Notes: generated by a model from the letters alone, not told the origin. A stretch of DNA of 64,000 bases from Bradyrhizobium hereditatis (GCF_020329435.1 NZ_JAGKJK010000011.1:62001-126000); one strand, 5' to 3'. Shown: positions 1 through 9,997, numbered from the stretch's first letter. Made by a program: numbers and translations.

Positions 1-92
1 ACAAGCTACGTATATGCCCTGATTGGGAATCCCCGGATTTGCCAGAGGGGACCGTCCGGCCTATCTGGGGGCGAAAAGATGGGTCCGATCTC

Positions 93-1946
93 ATGAGCGC
101 AGTGGAACAGATTGAAGCCCCTCGCGGCACGCCGCCGCGCGACGCCCTGCTCGAGGAAGAGGCATTCATCGAGACGCAGCTGACGCAGTCGCCGGCCAAG
201 ACGCGGGCGAGGCTGCGGCCGCTACTCGCGCTGGCGCCCTATGTCGCGCGCTACCGCGGGCGCGCGCTGCTCGCCTTCATCGCGCTGACGGTCGCGGCGA
301 TCACCACGCTGATCGTGCCGGTCGCGGTGCGCCGCATGATCGATTTCGGCTTCAGCCCCGAAGGCATCGTCCTGATCAACAGCTATTTCAGCGTGATGAT
401 CGCGGTCGTCGCCGTGCTCGCTGCGGCCAGCGCAGCGCGCTATTACCTCGTCATGACGATCGGCGAACGCATCGTCGCCGACATCAGGCGCGATGTGTTC
501 GCGCACCTGATCTCGCTGTCGCCCGCCTTCTTCGATTCAGCGCGTTCGGGCGAGCTGGTATCGCGGCTGACCGCCGACACCACCCAGATCAAGTCGGCCG
601 TCGGCGCCTCGGTGTCGATCGCGCTGCGCAACATGATGCTGTTCGTCGGCGCCGCCACCATGATGGTGATCACGAGTCCGAAACTGTCCGGCTTCGTGCT
701 GCTCGCCATCCCCGTGATCGTGATCCCGCTGGTCGCCTTCGGGCGCTGGGTGCGGCGGCTGTCGCGCAATGCGCAGGATACGCTGGCGGATGCCAGTGCG
801 TATGCTTCCGAACTGGTCGGCGCGATCAGGACCGTGCAGGCCTATACCAGCGAGCGGCTGGCGACGACCCGTTTCGGCGGCGAGGTGGAACAGGCCTATG
901 AGGCGGCACGCAGCTCGACGCGCGCGCGCGCAGTGCTGACGCTGATCATCATCTTCATTGTGTTCTCCAGCGTTGTCGCCATCCTCTGGGTCGGCTCCCA
1001 CGATGTGCTGACGGGCCAGATCACGCCGGGCCGGCTCGGCCAGTTCGTGCTGTACGCGGCGTTCGCCGCAGCCGGTCTCGGCCAGCTCAGCGAGGTCTGG
1101 GGTGAAGTCTCGGCTGCGTCCGGCGCCGCCGAGCGGCTGTTCGAAATTCTTCGGGTGAAATCGCAGATCACGGCGCCGGCGCAGCCGGCCGCGCTGCCGC
1201 AGCCGGCGCGCGGCGATGTCGGGTTCGAGAATGTCAGCTTCGCCTATCCGGCGCGTCCGGACGTCCTCGCGGTCGATAACGTCTCGCTCTCGGTCAAGGC
1301 CGGCGAGAAGGTCGCGATCGTCGGACCGTCAGGGGCTGGCAAGAGCACGCTGTTTCACCTCCTGCTGCGCTTCTACGATCCCGTGCGCGGCACGATTTCG
1401 CTTGATGGCGTGCCGATCAAATCGGCCGATCCGGTCGACGTCCGCTCGCGGATTGCGCTGGTACCGCAGGACTCCGTGGTGTTCGCAGCCTCCGCGCGCG
1501 AAAACATCCGCTTCGGCCGGCCCGATGCAACGGATGCCGAAGTAGAGCGCGCCGCGGATCTTGCGCATGCCACCGAATTCCTGCGCAAGCTGCCGGGTGG
1601 CTTCGAGACGCAGCTCGGCGAGCGCGGCGTGACGCTGTCGGGCGGCCAGCGCCAGCGCATCGCGATCGCCCGCGCTATCTTGCGCGACGCGCCGCTATTG
1701 CTGCTCGATGAGGCGACCTCCGCGCTCGATGCTGAAAGCGAGACGCTGGTGCAGACCGCGCTGGAAGAGTTGATGCGCCACCGCACCACGCTGGTGATCG
1801 CCCATCGCCTCGCGACCGTGCTGTCGTGTGACCGCATCATGGTGATGGACCAGGGCCGCATCGTCGAGCAGGGCACGCACGCGGAGCTAGTTGCAGCAAA
1901 CGGGCTCTACGCGCGATTGGCGCGACTGCAATTCGAGGGCGTGTAG
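93..1946 (+). CDS. ABC half-exporter, fused permease and ATPase (MsbA/LmrA-like)
   Basis: A 617-residue type IV ABC half-transporter expected to work as an inner-membrane homodimer exporting a lipid or drug-like substrate. An N-terminal block of about six hydrophobic helices (about residues 55-320) precedes a complete nucleotide-binding domain: Walker A GPSGAGKST near residue 411, signature LSGGQRQR near 516, Walker B LLLLDEAT near 536 and the H-loop IAHR near 570. I chose the ATG at 93 over an in-frame ATG at 39 because the extra 18 residues look non-coding. The 3' neighbour is convergent, so it appears monocistronic. Substrate cannot be told from sequence. Confidence 0.9.
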   Translation: MSAVEQIEAPRGTPPRDALLEEEAFIETQLTQSPAKTRARLRPLLALAPYVARYRGRALLAFIALTVAAITTLIVPVAVRRMIDFGFSPEGIVLINSYFSVMIAVVAVLAAASAARYYLVMTIGERIVADIRRDVFAHLISLSPAFFDSARSGELVSRLTADTTQIKSAVGASVSIALRNMMLFVGAATMMVITSPKLSGFVLLAIPVIVIPLVAFGRWVRRLSRNAQDTLADASAYASELVGAIRTVQAYTSERLATTRFGGEVEQAYEAARSSTRARAVLTLIIIFIVFSSVVAILWVGSHDVLTGQITPGRLGQFVLYAAFAAAGLGQLSEVWGEVSAASGAAERLFEILRVKSQITAPAQPAALPQPARGDVGFENVSFAYPARPDVLAVDNVSLSVKAGEKVAIVGPSGAGKSTLFHLLLRFYDPVRGTISLDGVPIKSADPVDVRSRIALVPQDSVVFAASARENIRFGRPDATDAEVERAADLAHATEFLRKLPGGFETQLGERGVTLSGGQRQRIAIARAILRDAPLLLLDEATSALDAESETLVQTALEELMRHRTTLVIAHRLATVLSCDRIMVMDQGRIVEQGTHAELVAANGLYARLARLQFEGV

Positions 1947-1988
1947 CCGAGCAGCGGGAACTTAAATCGTCCTGTTGTGCAAGTGAAT

Positions 1989-2435
1989 TCAGCCCCACCG
2001 CATCTTCAGCACCGGCCGGCCCGATGTGGGGTTCACATCTTCACCGGCATGCACAAAGCCGTTGCGCTCGTAGAAGCGGATGGCGCGCGCGTTGTCCTTG
2101 TTGACGAGGAGCGTGACGCCGCCAGGCGACAGGCGCTTGGCCTCGTCGACCAATGCGGTGGCGACTGGAGAGCCCCAATGATCGGGACCGACTACGAGCT
2201 GGTCGAGATAGCCTGCCCCGTCGATGGTGACGAACCCGACCAGCGCGTCCGACTGCTCGGCGACGATGATCGCGGCGTTCGGCACCAGTTCATTGCGCCA
2301 GCGCTCGCGCCACCACGCCACGCGTGCGTTGAAGTCGATGGAAGAATAGGCCTGCTGCCAGGTCGCACGCCACAACTCGATCGCCCCGTCTTCGTCCTCG
2401 GCGCGATAGGGGCGGAGCGTGAAATCCGCAGCCAC
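1989..2435 (-). CDS. GNAT family N-acetyltransferase
   Basis: A 148-residue GNAT-fold protein that would transfer acetyl from acetyl-CoA to an amine. The C-terminal half carries the family pattern: a strand and pocket segment (LDQLVVGPDHWGSPVATALVDEA) followed by NKDNARAIRFYERNGFVHAGE, the usual last helix and strand. It starts with GTG, and that codon shares one base with the stop of the MotB-like gene upstream, so the two are probably co-transcribed. Substrate unknown. Confidence 0.85.
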   Translation of the reverse strand: MAADFTLRPYRAEDEDGAIELWRATWQQAYSSIDFNARVAWWRERWRNELVPNAAIIVAEQSDALVGFVTIDGAGYLDQLVVGPDHWGSPVATALVDEAKRLSPGGVTLLVNKDNARAIRFYERNGFVHAGEDVNPTSGRPVLKMRWG

Positions 2436-3463
2436 TATCGCTCCGTCAGCTTCAATTCGATGCGGCGGTTACGCTTGTAGGCTTCTTCGTTGGATGCGCT
2501 GTCGAGCGGCTGAAATTCGGCAAAGCCGGCGGCGACCAGCCGCTGCGCCGGGACGCCGAGGAAGATCAGATACTGCACCACGGAGATGGCGCGCGCCGAC
2601 GACAATTCCCAGTTCGACTTGAACAGCGGCGAGTTGATCGGCCGGACATCGGTGTGGCCATCGACCCGCAGCACCCAGCCGATCTCGTTCGGTATCTGCT
2701 TATCGAGATCGATCAACGCGGTGGCGAGCTTGTCGAGTTCGGCGCGGCCCTCGGGGAGCAGCAGCGCCTGGCCGCTATCGAAGAACACTTCCGCCTGGAA
2801 GACAAAGCGATCCCCGACGATGCGGATATCCGGGCGATTGCCGAGAATGGCGCGCAGGCGGCCGAAGAATTCCGAGCGGTAGCGCGACAATTCCTGCACG
2901 CGCTGCGCCAGCGCGACATTGAGGCGCTGGCCAAGATCGGCGATTCGCCCTTGCGATTCCTTGTCGCGCTTTTCGGAGGCTTCCAGCGCTTCCTCGAGCG
3001 CCGCGAGCTGGCGGCGCAGCGCGCTGATCTGTTGGTTCAGCACCTCGATCTGGGCGAGCGCGCGTGCGCTGACGCTCTTTTCGGATTCGAGCGCCTTGGT
3101 GAGCTCGTTGGCGCGCCCTTGCGCGTCGCCGCCGGCCCCCGCGAGCCCCTCGTAAAGCCCCTTGATGCGGTCGCGCTCGCTTTCCGCCGCGGCAAGGCCG
3201 GCGCGCAATTGCGCGATCTGGTCGTCGAGCGTGATCTTGCCGAGCTTTTCCAGCGACAAGAGGTCGTTGAGCTGCGCAATCTTGGCGTTGAGCTGCTCCA
3301 GCGCCTTGTCCTTGCCGGTGACCTCCTGCGACAGGAAGAACTGCACCACCAGGAACACTGACAGCAGGAACACGACCGACAGGACCAGCGTCGACAGCGC
3401 GTCGACGAAACCCGGCCAATAGTTGAAACCGGATTCACTGCGGCGGGCGCGGGCGAGGGCCAT
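2435..3463 (-). CDS. MotB/OmpA-like peptidoglycan-binding channel partner
   Basis: 342 residues with a single transmembrane helix near the N-terminus (about 16-44, preceded by WPGFVDALSTL, where the Asp is in the place of the MotB proton-binding Asp), a long alanine/glutamate-rich coiled coil (about 50-200) and a C-terminal OmpA-like domain (about 215-342, with VDGHTDVRPI and NRRIELKL). This is the architecture of a stator B subunit anchored to peptidoglycan. The MotA/ExbB-like gene lies 175 bp upstream on the same strand, so the two probably form one proton-driven complex. No flagellar gene is in the window, so a role outside the flagellum is likely. Inferred, not demonstrated. Confidence 0.8.
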   Translation of the reverse strand: MALARARRSESGFNYWPGFVDALSTLVLSVVFLLSVFLVVQFFLSQEVTGKDKALEQLNAKIAQLNDLLSLEKLGKITLDDQIAQLRAGLAAAESERDRIKGLYEGLAGAGGDAQGRANELTKALESEKSVSARALAQIEVLNQQISALRRQLAALEEALEASEKRDKESQGRIADLGQRLNVALAQRVQELSRYRSEFFGRLRAILGNRPDIRIVGDRFVFQAEVFFDSGQALLLPEGRAELDKLATALIDLDKQIPNEIGWVLRVDGHTDVRPINSPLFKSNWELSSARAISVVQYLIFLGVPAQRLVAAGFAEFQPLDSASNEEAYKRNRRIELKLTER

Positions 3464-3479
3464 TTATTGTCTCCACTAT

Positions 3480-3634
3480 CGTGTCCCGGGCGCGGTGCGG
3501 CGTGAAACGCTGCTCCGCAGAGCCGGGACCTGGTAACCGTTCATGGGCCCCGGCTCTGCAGGGCAGCACCATAGTGCGTCGAAGACGCACGTAAACATGC
3601 TTGTGGCGCTGCGCTGCGTCCGGGGCACGAGAGC
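3480..3634. repeat. Dispersed palindromic repeat, family A copy 1
   Basis: The spacer between the MotB-like and MotA-like genes is filled by a GC-rich element bounded by GTGTCCCGGGCGCGG and CCGGGGCACGAGAG, with inner blocks GAGCCGGGACC and GGGCCCCGGCTCTGC. Related copies occur near 16210, 37680, 45385 and 52040. It can fold into several hairpins. Confidence 0.75.
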
Positions 3635-3638
3635 CCCC

Positions 3639-4631
3639 TCAGCTCTTCTCGGGCTGCTTGGCGATCCGCTCCAACAGCTTCTTGATCTCGCGGTTCTGCT
3701 CGCCCTGGCCGTCGGCCCATTCGCGGATCATCTGCTGCTCGGTGCGCATATGCGCGACCAGGCCCTGGATCGCTTCGGCGAGGTTGGCCATCGCCGCCGT
3801 GGTGTTGCGGCTGCCGCCGCTCTCTTCGACCACGGCGCGGATCCGCTCCATCGCATGCTGTATTTCGCCGCCCATGCCGGTCCCATCGCCATATTCACGC
3901 ACGGTGGAGGCGAGCCAGTCCTCCAGGTCGGTATAGAAGCGGTTCTGCGCCTGGCTCGACTGCAGGTCGAGAAAGCCAAGGATCAGGGAACCGGCAAGGC
4001 CGAACAGCGAGGACGAGAACGAAATGCCCATGCCGCCGAGCGGCGCCGCCAACCCCTCTTTGAGGGTGTCGAAGACGGAGGCGGCGTCGCCGCCGACCTT
4101 CAGGCCGTCGATCACCTTGCCGACGGAACTCACGGTCTCGATCAGGCCCCAGAAGGTACCGAGCAGGCCGAGAAAGACCAGGAGGCCAGTCATGTAACGG
4201 GAAATGTCGCGGGCTTCATCCAGCCGCGTCGCAATCGAATCCAACAGATGCCGCATGGTCTGCTGCGAGATCGTCATCCGACCCGAACGCTCGCCGCCGA
4301 GAATGGCTGCCATCGGTGCCAGCAAGGTCGGGCGCCTGTCCATGGCGAGTCCCGGATCGGCAATCCGGAAACTGTTGACCCAGGACACCTCCGGATAGAG
4401 CCGAACCACCTGGCGGAACGACAGGATGATGCCGATCAGGAGCACCCCGCCGATCAGCGCATTGAGGCCGGGATTGGCAAAGAATGCGACGATGATCTGC
4501 TTGTAGAGCACGAATGCGACCAGCGCGCACAGCACCAGGAACACCAGCATCCGCACCAGAAAAATCCGGGGCGACGACAGTTTGCTCAGTTCGATCTCCA
4601 TGTCGGAGCGGGAGGAGGGGCCTGAGGGCAT
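3639..4631 (-). CDS. MotA/TolQ/ExbB-like proton channel subunit
   Basis: 330 residues. Hydrophobic segments near 28-48 and 55-75 are followed by a soluble stretch and a paired-helix region with the family sequence TGLLVFLGLLGTFWGLIETV (about 158-180) and LGGMGISFSSSLFGLAGSLILG (about 205-226), characteristic of MotA/ExbB/TolQ subunits. It is probably the partner of the MotB-like protein encoded just downstream, forming a non-flagellar proton-driven complex in the inner membrane. The start at 4631 lies at the edge of an 860-bp spacer that must hold the promoter. Confidence 0.8.
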   Translation of the reverse strand: MPSGPSSRSDMEIELSKLSSPRIFLVRMLVFLVLCALVAFVLYKQIIVAFFANPGLNALIGGVLLIGIILSFRQVVRLYPEVSWVNSFRIADPGLAMDRRPTLLAPMAAILGGERSGRMTISQQTMRHLLDSIATRLDEARDISRYMTGLLVFLGLLGTFWGLIETVSSVGKVIDGLKVGGDAASVFDTLKEGLAAPLGGMGISFSSSLFGLAGSLILGFLDLQSSQAQNRFYTDLEDWLASTVREYGDGTGMGGEIQHAMERIRAVVEESGGSRNTTAAMANLAEAIQGLVAHMRTEQQMIREWADGQGEQNREIKKLLERIAKQPEKS

Positions 4632-5492
4632 TTGCGGGTGTCATCCGTTACGAAAAGCCGCACTGGCGGCCAATATGGCACAGCGGGCCGGAGATAAAAG
4701 CTGGCAAGCCGCCATTTCGGGTAGACCATGGCGGACCCCCTTCCCGAAACGCGGCCTTGATACCACCGTATTTGGGAACTGTTCGATGTCCAACGGGGAT
4801 TTTTCATGACGCTCTTATATCGGGCGCCGAGGAGCGTGGCCTGCGCTGAAGGCGGGCGCCTGCCGAACTGCCTTGCAGCCGTGCGATGGCGCGCGCTCGT
4901 CGCGGGACTTCGGCGCCATCGAGACTGCCAGTTGCACACCAGCGGGGTCTTCGCGCCCGCCGTCGGCATGACGCGACGCGGAGAGTCGCGTCATGCCCAC
5001 CGGGGATCTTTGATCGGCGCAGCGACGAGATCGAGCGCCTGCTTCGCGATGTCCATGACGGCGAGACCGCATTGTGGATGCGGCGCTGGTGCTGGTTGCT
5101 GCTCGCCACCGCCGGCCTGTTCGGTTACGCCGATCGCAGCGAATGGCCGTCAGCCACCAGCGGCTCAGAGCCCTGCCGGTTAGGCTGCTATTAACCGAAT
5201 CATGCCGAAGTTCGCTCCGACTCGGCATCCGCTGCAACCGGATGCAGCCAAACGACAGATTGCTGGCAATTTCGGCGGCTAATGCTGCAATGGAACCGGC
5301 TCACAATCGAGTGAGTCCCCGGAAATCGGCGGAAAATCAGGACGATAGCGTCGTGTGACATTGGGCCGCCGCGCGGACTATTGCATCGCAGTAGGCTCCC
5401 CCTATCCTCTATGCCATCAACCGTGAGTTCCGAAGATCTCCTACGACAACGTCGCGAATGGTCAATTCGCGCATCAACTTTGAACTGGGGCA
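4632..5492. other. Long spacer with no convincing gene; contains a 13-bp perfect inverted repeat
   Basis: This divergent spacer separates the MotA-like operon from the RND efflux operon and should hold both promoters. A perfect inverted repeat GGCATGACGCGAC/GTCGCGTCATGCC lies at 4965-4977 and 4985-4997. A reading frame ending at 5194 encodes a helix-like stretch (RRWCWLLLATAGLFGY) in its last 60 codons but lacks a credible start, so it may be a remnant. Other frames look like chance ORFs. Confidence 0.6.
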
Positions 5493-6707
5493 ATGCTTTC
5501 AATGTCCGGACTACCAACGCGATCGGCACGCATCATTTTGATGTTGACGGCGATGGCGCCGCTTCTGGCTGGTTGCAACGAACCGCCCGCCGCGAGCGCG
5601 GCGGCCAAACCCGCCGAACCCGAAGTCGGCACCTTTACCGTCAGATCTCAGGCTCGCGCCATCATTCGTGAACTGCCGGGCCGAATCGCACCCACGCGGG
5701 TTTCCGAAGTTCGCGCCCGCGTGTCGGGCATCATCGTCGAGCGCCTGTTCCAGCAGGGCACCGAGGTGAAGGCCGGTGATCCGCTTTACCGGATCGATCC
5801 CAAGCCGTTCGAGGTGGAACTGCAGGCAAGCGAAGCCGCCTTGGATAAAGCGGAGGCAGCGCTCGATCTGGCCACGCAACATGCGAAGCGCATTGCGACG
5901 CTGACCAGCCAGCGCGCGGCGCCGGAAGCCGAGAACGAAAAGGCTATCGCGGCCCAGCGCCAGGCCGAGGCCGAGGTCGGCAGCCGCCGGGCCGACGTTG
6001 CGCGCGCCAAACTCAATCTCGATTACGCAACGATCCGCGCGCCGATCAGTGGCGTGGTCGGCGCCGCGCTGGTGAGCGAGGGCGCGCTGGTGGTGCAGAA
6101 CGATTCCACCAGCCTCGCCACGATCCAGCAGCTCGACTCGATCTACGCCGACTTCACCCAATCGGTCGCGGAGATGCACAAGCTGCGCCGTGCGTTCGAC
6201 AGCGGCGATCTCGACCGGATCGCGCCGGATACGGCCAAGGTCCGCCTCGTGCTCGACGACGGCACGGTCTACCCGATTTCCGGCAAACTGCTGTTTTCTG
6301 AAGCCAAGGTGGATGCCTATACCGGGCAGGTCACGCTGCGCGGCCAGTTCCCGAATCCCAATCGCGAGCTACTGCCGGGCATGTATGTTCGCGTGCTGAT
6401 CGAACAGGGCATCGATTCCGACGCCATTGCCGTGCCGCAGCAGGCGATCCAGCGTGACGCCGGCGGCGGCAGCGAGGTCTTCGTGGTCAAGGATGACGGC
6501 CGTATCGCGACGCAGCCGGTTCGTACCGGCGCGGTGCAGGACGGCCTGTGGCTGGTCAGCGAGGGCCTGAAGGACGGCGACCGTATCGTGGTCGACGGGT
6601 TCCAGAAATTCGTGCCCGGCGACAAGGTCAAGCCGAAGGCGTGGATCGATGCGGATGCCTCGGTTGGGTCAGTGTCGAGCGCACCGGCGACGCAAGCCTC
6701 GCGCTGA
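5493..6707 (+). CDS. RND efflux periplasmic adaptor lipoprotein (AcrA/MexA family)
   Basis: 404 residues. The N-terminus has a hydrophobic signal and lipobox LLAGC, with Cys28 the predicted lipidated residue, so it should be anchored in the inner membrane facing the periplasm. It has the membrane-fusion-protein layout: barrel-sandwich segment RVSGIIVERLFQQGTEVKAG, an alpha-helical hairpin rich in Ala/Glu/Lys, then the second lipoyl half LDYATIRAPISGVVG and a beta-barrel. It bridges the RND pump encoded 9 bp downstream to an outer-membrane channel that is not in this window. Start could also be the ATG at 5502. Confidence 0.92.
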   Translation: MLSMSGLPTRSARIILMLTAMAPLLAGCNEPPAASAAAKPAEPEVGTFTVRSQARAIIRELPGRIAPTRVSEVRARVSGIIVERLFQQGTEVKAGDPLYRIDPKPFEVELQASEAALDKAEAALDLATQHAKRIATLTSQRAAPEAENEKAIAAQRQAEAEVGSRRADVARAKLNLDYATIRAPISGVVGAALVSEGALVVQNDSTSLATIQQLDSIYADFTQSVAEMHKLRRAFDSGDLDRIAPDTAKVRLVLDDGTVYPISGKLLFSEAKVDAYTGQVTLRGQFPNPNRELLPGMYVRVLIEQGIDSDAIAVPQQAIQRDAGGGSEVFVVKDDGRIATQPVRTGAVQDGLWLVSEGLKDGDRIVVDGFQKFVPGDKVKPKAWIDADASVGSVSSAPATQASR

Positions 6708-6716
6708 GCCTGAGCG

Positions 6717-9700
6717 ATGCCCAGCTTCTTCATCGACAGGCCGATCTTCGCCTGGGTAGTCGCGCTTTTCATCTGTTTGATCGGCGCGATTTCGATCCCG
6801 CTCTTGGCGGTCGCGCAATATCCGATCATCGCGCCGCCTTCGATCTCGATCTCGACCAGCTATCCGGGCGCGTCTCCGGAAAACCTCTATAACAGCGTCA
6901 CGCGGCTGATCGAGGAGGAGCTCAACGGCGCCTCCGGCATCCTCAATTTCGAATCCACCTCCGACTCGCTGGGGCAGGTCGAAATCATCGCCAATTTCGT
7001 GCCCGGCACCGAAACCGGCGCGGCATCGGTGGAAGTGCAGAACCGCCTCAAGCGCGTCGAGGCGCGGCTTCCGCGCGCCGTGATCCAGCAGGGCATCCTG
7101 GTCGAGGAAGCTTCCTCTGCGGTGCTGCAGATCATCACGCTGAACTCGACCGACGGCTCGCTCGACGAAATCGGCCTCGGCGATTTCATGATTCGCAACG
7201 TGCTCGGTGAGATCAGACGCATTCCCGGCGTCGGCCGCGCCACGCTCTATTCGACCGAACGTTCGCTGCGGATCTGGGTCGATCCGGCGAAGCTGGTCGG
7301 CTACGGCCTCACCGCCGATGACGTCAACAAGGCGATCTCGGCACAGAACGCGCAAGTCGCCTCCGGCAGCGTCGGCGCCGAGCCGAGCACGCCGGAGCAG
7401 AAGATTTCGGCGCTGGTACTGGTCAAGGGCCAGCTTTCCTCGCCGGAGGAATTCGGCGCGATTACGCTGCGCGCCAATCCCGACGGTTCCACGGTGCGGC
7501 TGCGCGATGTCGCGCGCATCGAGATCGGCGGATTGAGCTACCAGTTCAACACGCGGCTAAACGGCAAGCCGACGGCGGGTCTCTCGGTGCTGCTGTCGCC
7601 GACCGGCAACGCGCTCGCGACCGCCAGCGCCGTCGAAGCCAAGATGAAGGAACTATCGAAGTTCTTTCCGGCCAATATCAGCTACGACATTCCCTACAAC
7701 ATCACTCCCGTCGTCAAGGCGTCCATCAACAAGGTGCTGATGACGCTGGTGGAAGCAGTGGTGCTGGTCTTCATCGTGATGTTCCTGTTCCTGCAGAACA
7801 TCCGCTACACGATCATCCCGACCATTGTGGTGCCGGTGGCGCTGCTCGGCACCTGCGCGACGCTGATGGCGGCCGGCTACTCCATCAACATGCTGACCAT
7901 GTTCGGCATGGTGCTCGCGGTCGGCATCCTTGTCGACGACGCCATCGTCGTGGTCGAGAACGTCGAGCGCATCATGGCGGAAGAGGGCCTGCCGCCGAAG
8001 GAAGCCACCCGCAAGGCGATGTCGCAAATCACCGGCGCCATCATCGGCATCACGCTGGTGCTGATGGCGGTGTTCGTGCCCATGGCGTTCTTCCCGGGAT
8101 CGGTCGGCATCATTTACCGCCAGTTCTCGGTCACCATGGTCTCCGCGATCGCCTTCTCCGCCCTGATGGCGCTGTCGCTGACGCCGGCGCTGTGTGCGAC
8201 GCTCTTGAAGCCGGTCGAGGCCGGTCACGGCCATACCAGCAAAGGCGTGTTCGGCTGGTTCAACCGCGTGCTCGAAAGCAGCCGCGGCGGTTATACGCGC
8301 ACCGTCAAGGGCTCGCTGAAGCGCACCGGGCGGTTGATGCTGATCTACGCGGTGCTGCTGATCGGCCTTGGCTGGGCCTTCGTCCGCCTGCCCGGCGGCT
8401 TCCTCCCGGTCGACGATCAGGGCTTCATCACGACCGACGTGCAGACGCCGTCCGACTCGTCCTATGCCCGCACCGAGGCCGCGGTCGAGGCCGTGGAGAA
8501 GTATCTGCTCAATCGCGCCGGCGTTGAGGACGTGACGTTCCTGACCGGTTTCAGTTTCCTCGGCCAGGGCATGAACACGGCGCAGGCCTTCATCACGCTG
8601 AAGGATTGGAAGGAGCGTGGTCCGAAGGATTCCGCCGCTGCGATCGTCGCTGATATCAACCGCGACCTGTCGTCGATCCGCGACGCCAGGATTTCGGCGC
8701 TGCAGCCGCCGCCGATCGACAACCTCGGCAACTCCTCGGGCTTCTCGTTCCGCCTGCAGGATCGTGGCCAGAAGGGCTATCCGGCACTGGTTGCCGCCGC
8801 CGACCGGCTGATCGCCGAAGCCAACGCCAGCCCGGTGCTGCAGAAGGTCTATGTCGAAGGCCTGCCGCCAGCGCCGCAGGTCAATCTCTTGATCGACCGC
8901 GAAAAGGCCGGTGCCTTCGGCGTCACCTTCGAGGACATCAACCAGACCATTTCGACCAATCTCGGCTCGAACTACATCAACGATTTCCCGAACCGCGGGC
9001 GGATGCAGCGCGTGATCGTGCAGGCCGACCGCAGTAGCCGCATGAACGCGGACGACATCCTCAATTACAATGTCAAGAACAGCCGCGGGCAACTGGTGCC
9101 GTTCTCCGCTTTCGCCACCGTACAGTGGCAGAGGGGCCCGACGCAGATCGCAGGCTTCAACTATTATCCCGCCGTGCGTATTTCGGGCGAGGCCAAGCCC
9201 GGCTTCACGTCAGGCAACGCCATCGCCGAGATGGAACGGCTCGCAAACAAGCTGCCGCGCGGATTTGGCTATGAATGGACCGGCCAGTCGCTGCAGGAAA
9301 AGCTGTCGGGTTCGCAGGCGCCGTTCCTGCTCGGCCTCTCGGTGCTGGTGGTGTTTTTGCTGCTCGCCGCGCTCTATGAGAGCTGGACCATTCCGCTGGC
9401 GGTGCTGCTGACGGTGCCGCTCGGCGTCTGCGGCGCGGTGATCGCCGCGACCATGCGCGGGCTGCCGAACGACGTCTATTTCACCGTCGGCCTGATCACT
9501 ATCATTGGCCTTGCGGCCAAGGACGCCATCCTCATCATCGAGTTCGCCAAGGATCTGCGCGCGCAGGGCAAGCCGCTGATGGAGGCGACGATCGAAGCCT
9601 GCTCGCTTCGTTTCCGCCCGATCCTGATGACGGGCCTTGCCTTCGTCTGCGGCGTGCTGCCGATGGCAATCGCGACCGGCGCCGGCGGCGCCAGCCAGCA

Positions 9701-9869
9701 GGCGCTCGGCACCAGCGTCATGGGCGGCATGATCGCGGTGGTGATCCTGGCGCTTCTGATGGTGCCGGTGTTCTTCGTCTCAGTGCAGCGCGTGCTGGCG
9801 GGAGACCGGGAGAAGGTGGAAGAGGTGGTGGCCGAGCCGCATGGGCCTCCGGCGCCTGCCAAGTCCTGA
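6717..9869 (+). CDS. RND multidrug efflux pump, inner-membrane permease (AcrB/MexB/HAE1 family)
   Basis: 1050 residues, full length for the HAE1 family. It begins MPSFFIDRPIFAWVVAL, the typical first transmembrane helix. It carries large periplasmic loops in each half and the proton-relay helix GMVLAVGILVDDAIVVVENV with the paired Asp residues (near residue 405). The second half repeats the layout, ending in LITIIGLAAKDAILIIEFAKD and a final helix. It would extrude hydrophobic toxic compounds using proton flux. It follows the adaptor gene by 9 bp and no local repressor gene is present. Confidence 0.95.
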   Translation: MPSFFIDRPIFAWVVALFICLIGAISIPLLAVAQYPIIAPPSISISTSYPGASPENLYNSVTRLIEEELNGASGILNFESTSDSLGQVEIIANFVPGTETGAASVEVQNRLKRVEARLPRAVIQQGILVEEASSAVLQIITLNSTDGSLDEIGLGDFMIRNVLGEIRRIPGVGRATLYSTERSLRIWVDPAKLVGYGLTADDVNKAISAQNAQVASGSVGAEPSTPEQKISALVLVKGQLSSPEEFGAITLRANPDGSTVRLRDVARIEIGGLSYQFNTRLNGKPTAGLSVLLSPTGNALATASAVEAKMKELSKFFPANISYDIPYNITPVVKASINKVLMTLVEAVVLVFIVMFLFLQNIRYTIIPTIVVPVALLGTCATLMAAGYSINMLTMFGMVLAVGILVDDAIVVVENVERIMAEEGLPPKEATRKAMSQITGAIIGITLVLMAVFVPMAFFPGSVGIIYRQFSVTMVSAIAFSALMALSLTPALCATLLKPVEAGHGHTSKGVFGWFNRVLESSRGGYTRTVKGSLKRTGRLMLIYAVLLIGLGWAFVRLPGGFLPVDDQGFITTDVQTPSDSSYARTEAAVEAVEKYLLNRAGVEDVTFLTGFSFLGQGMNTAQAFITLKDWKERGPKDSAAAIVADINRDLSSIRDARISALQPPPIDNLGNSSGFSFRLQDRGQKGYPALVAAADRLIAEANASPVLQKVYVEGLPPAPQVNLLIDREKAGAFGVTFEDINQTISTNLGSNYINDFPNRGRMQRVIVQADRSSRMNADDILNYNVKNSRGQLVPFSAFATVQWQRGPTQIAGFNYYPAVRISGEAKPGFTSGNAIAEMERLANKLPRGFGYEWTGQSLQEKLSGSQAPFLLGLSVLVVFLLLAALYESWTIPLAVLLTVPLGVCGAVIAATMRGLPNDVYFTVGLITIIGLAAKDAILIIEFAKDLRAQGKPLMEATIEACSLRFRPILMTGLAFVCGVLPMAIATGAGGASQQALGTSVMGGMIAVVILALLMVPVFFVSVQRVLAGDREKVEEVVAEPHGPPAPAKS

Positions 9870-9875
9870 CACTCG

Positions 9876-9982
9876 TCATGCCCCGCGCAGGCGGGGCATC
9901 CAGTACTCCGTGCCGCCAGATGTGGCACGTCACTGCTGCCGCGGCGTACTGGATCATCCGCTTTCGCGGATGATGACAGCAA
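9876..9982. repeat. REP-like doublet, family B copy 1
   Basis: Between two convergent genes. It comprises a hairpin ATGCCCCGC/GGCGGGGCAT followed by CCAGTACTCC, then GGCGTACTGGATCATCCGC with a second hairpin TCATCCGC/GCGGATGAT. Outer blocks CCAGTAC and GTACTGG are themselves inverted. A close relative lies at 20905-21023 and a shorter form at 30912-30998. It could also act as a bidirectional terminator. Confidence 0.75.
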
Positions 9983-9997
9983 ACGCCGTGGCGCCTA

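Noticed and set aside
4806..5183. 125-codon plus-strand ORF in the motA-efflux spacer
   Set aside because: Low-complexity, Arg/Cys-rich sequence with no family resemblance, overlapping other open frames in GC-rich spacer. Most likely chance.
7653..9092. 479-codon antisense ORF within the RND pump gene
   Set aside because: Arg/His/Asp-rich shadow of a long coding region in GC-rich DNA.
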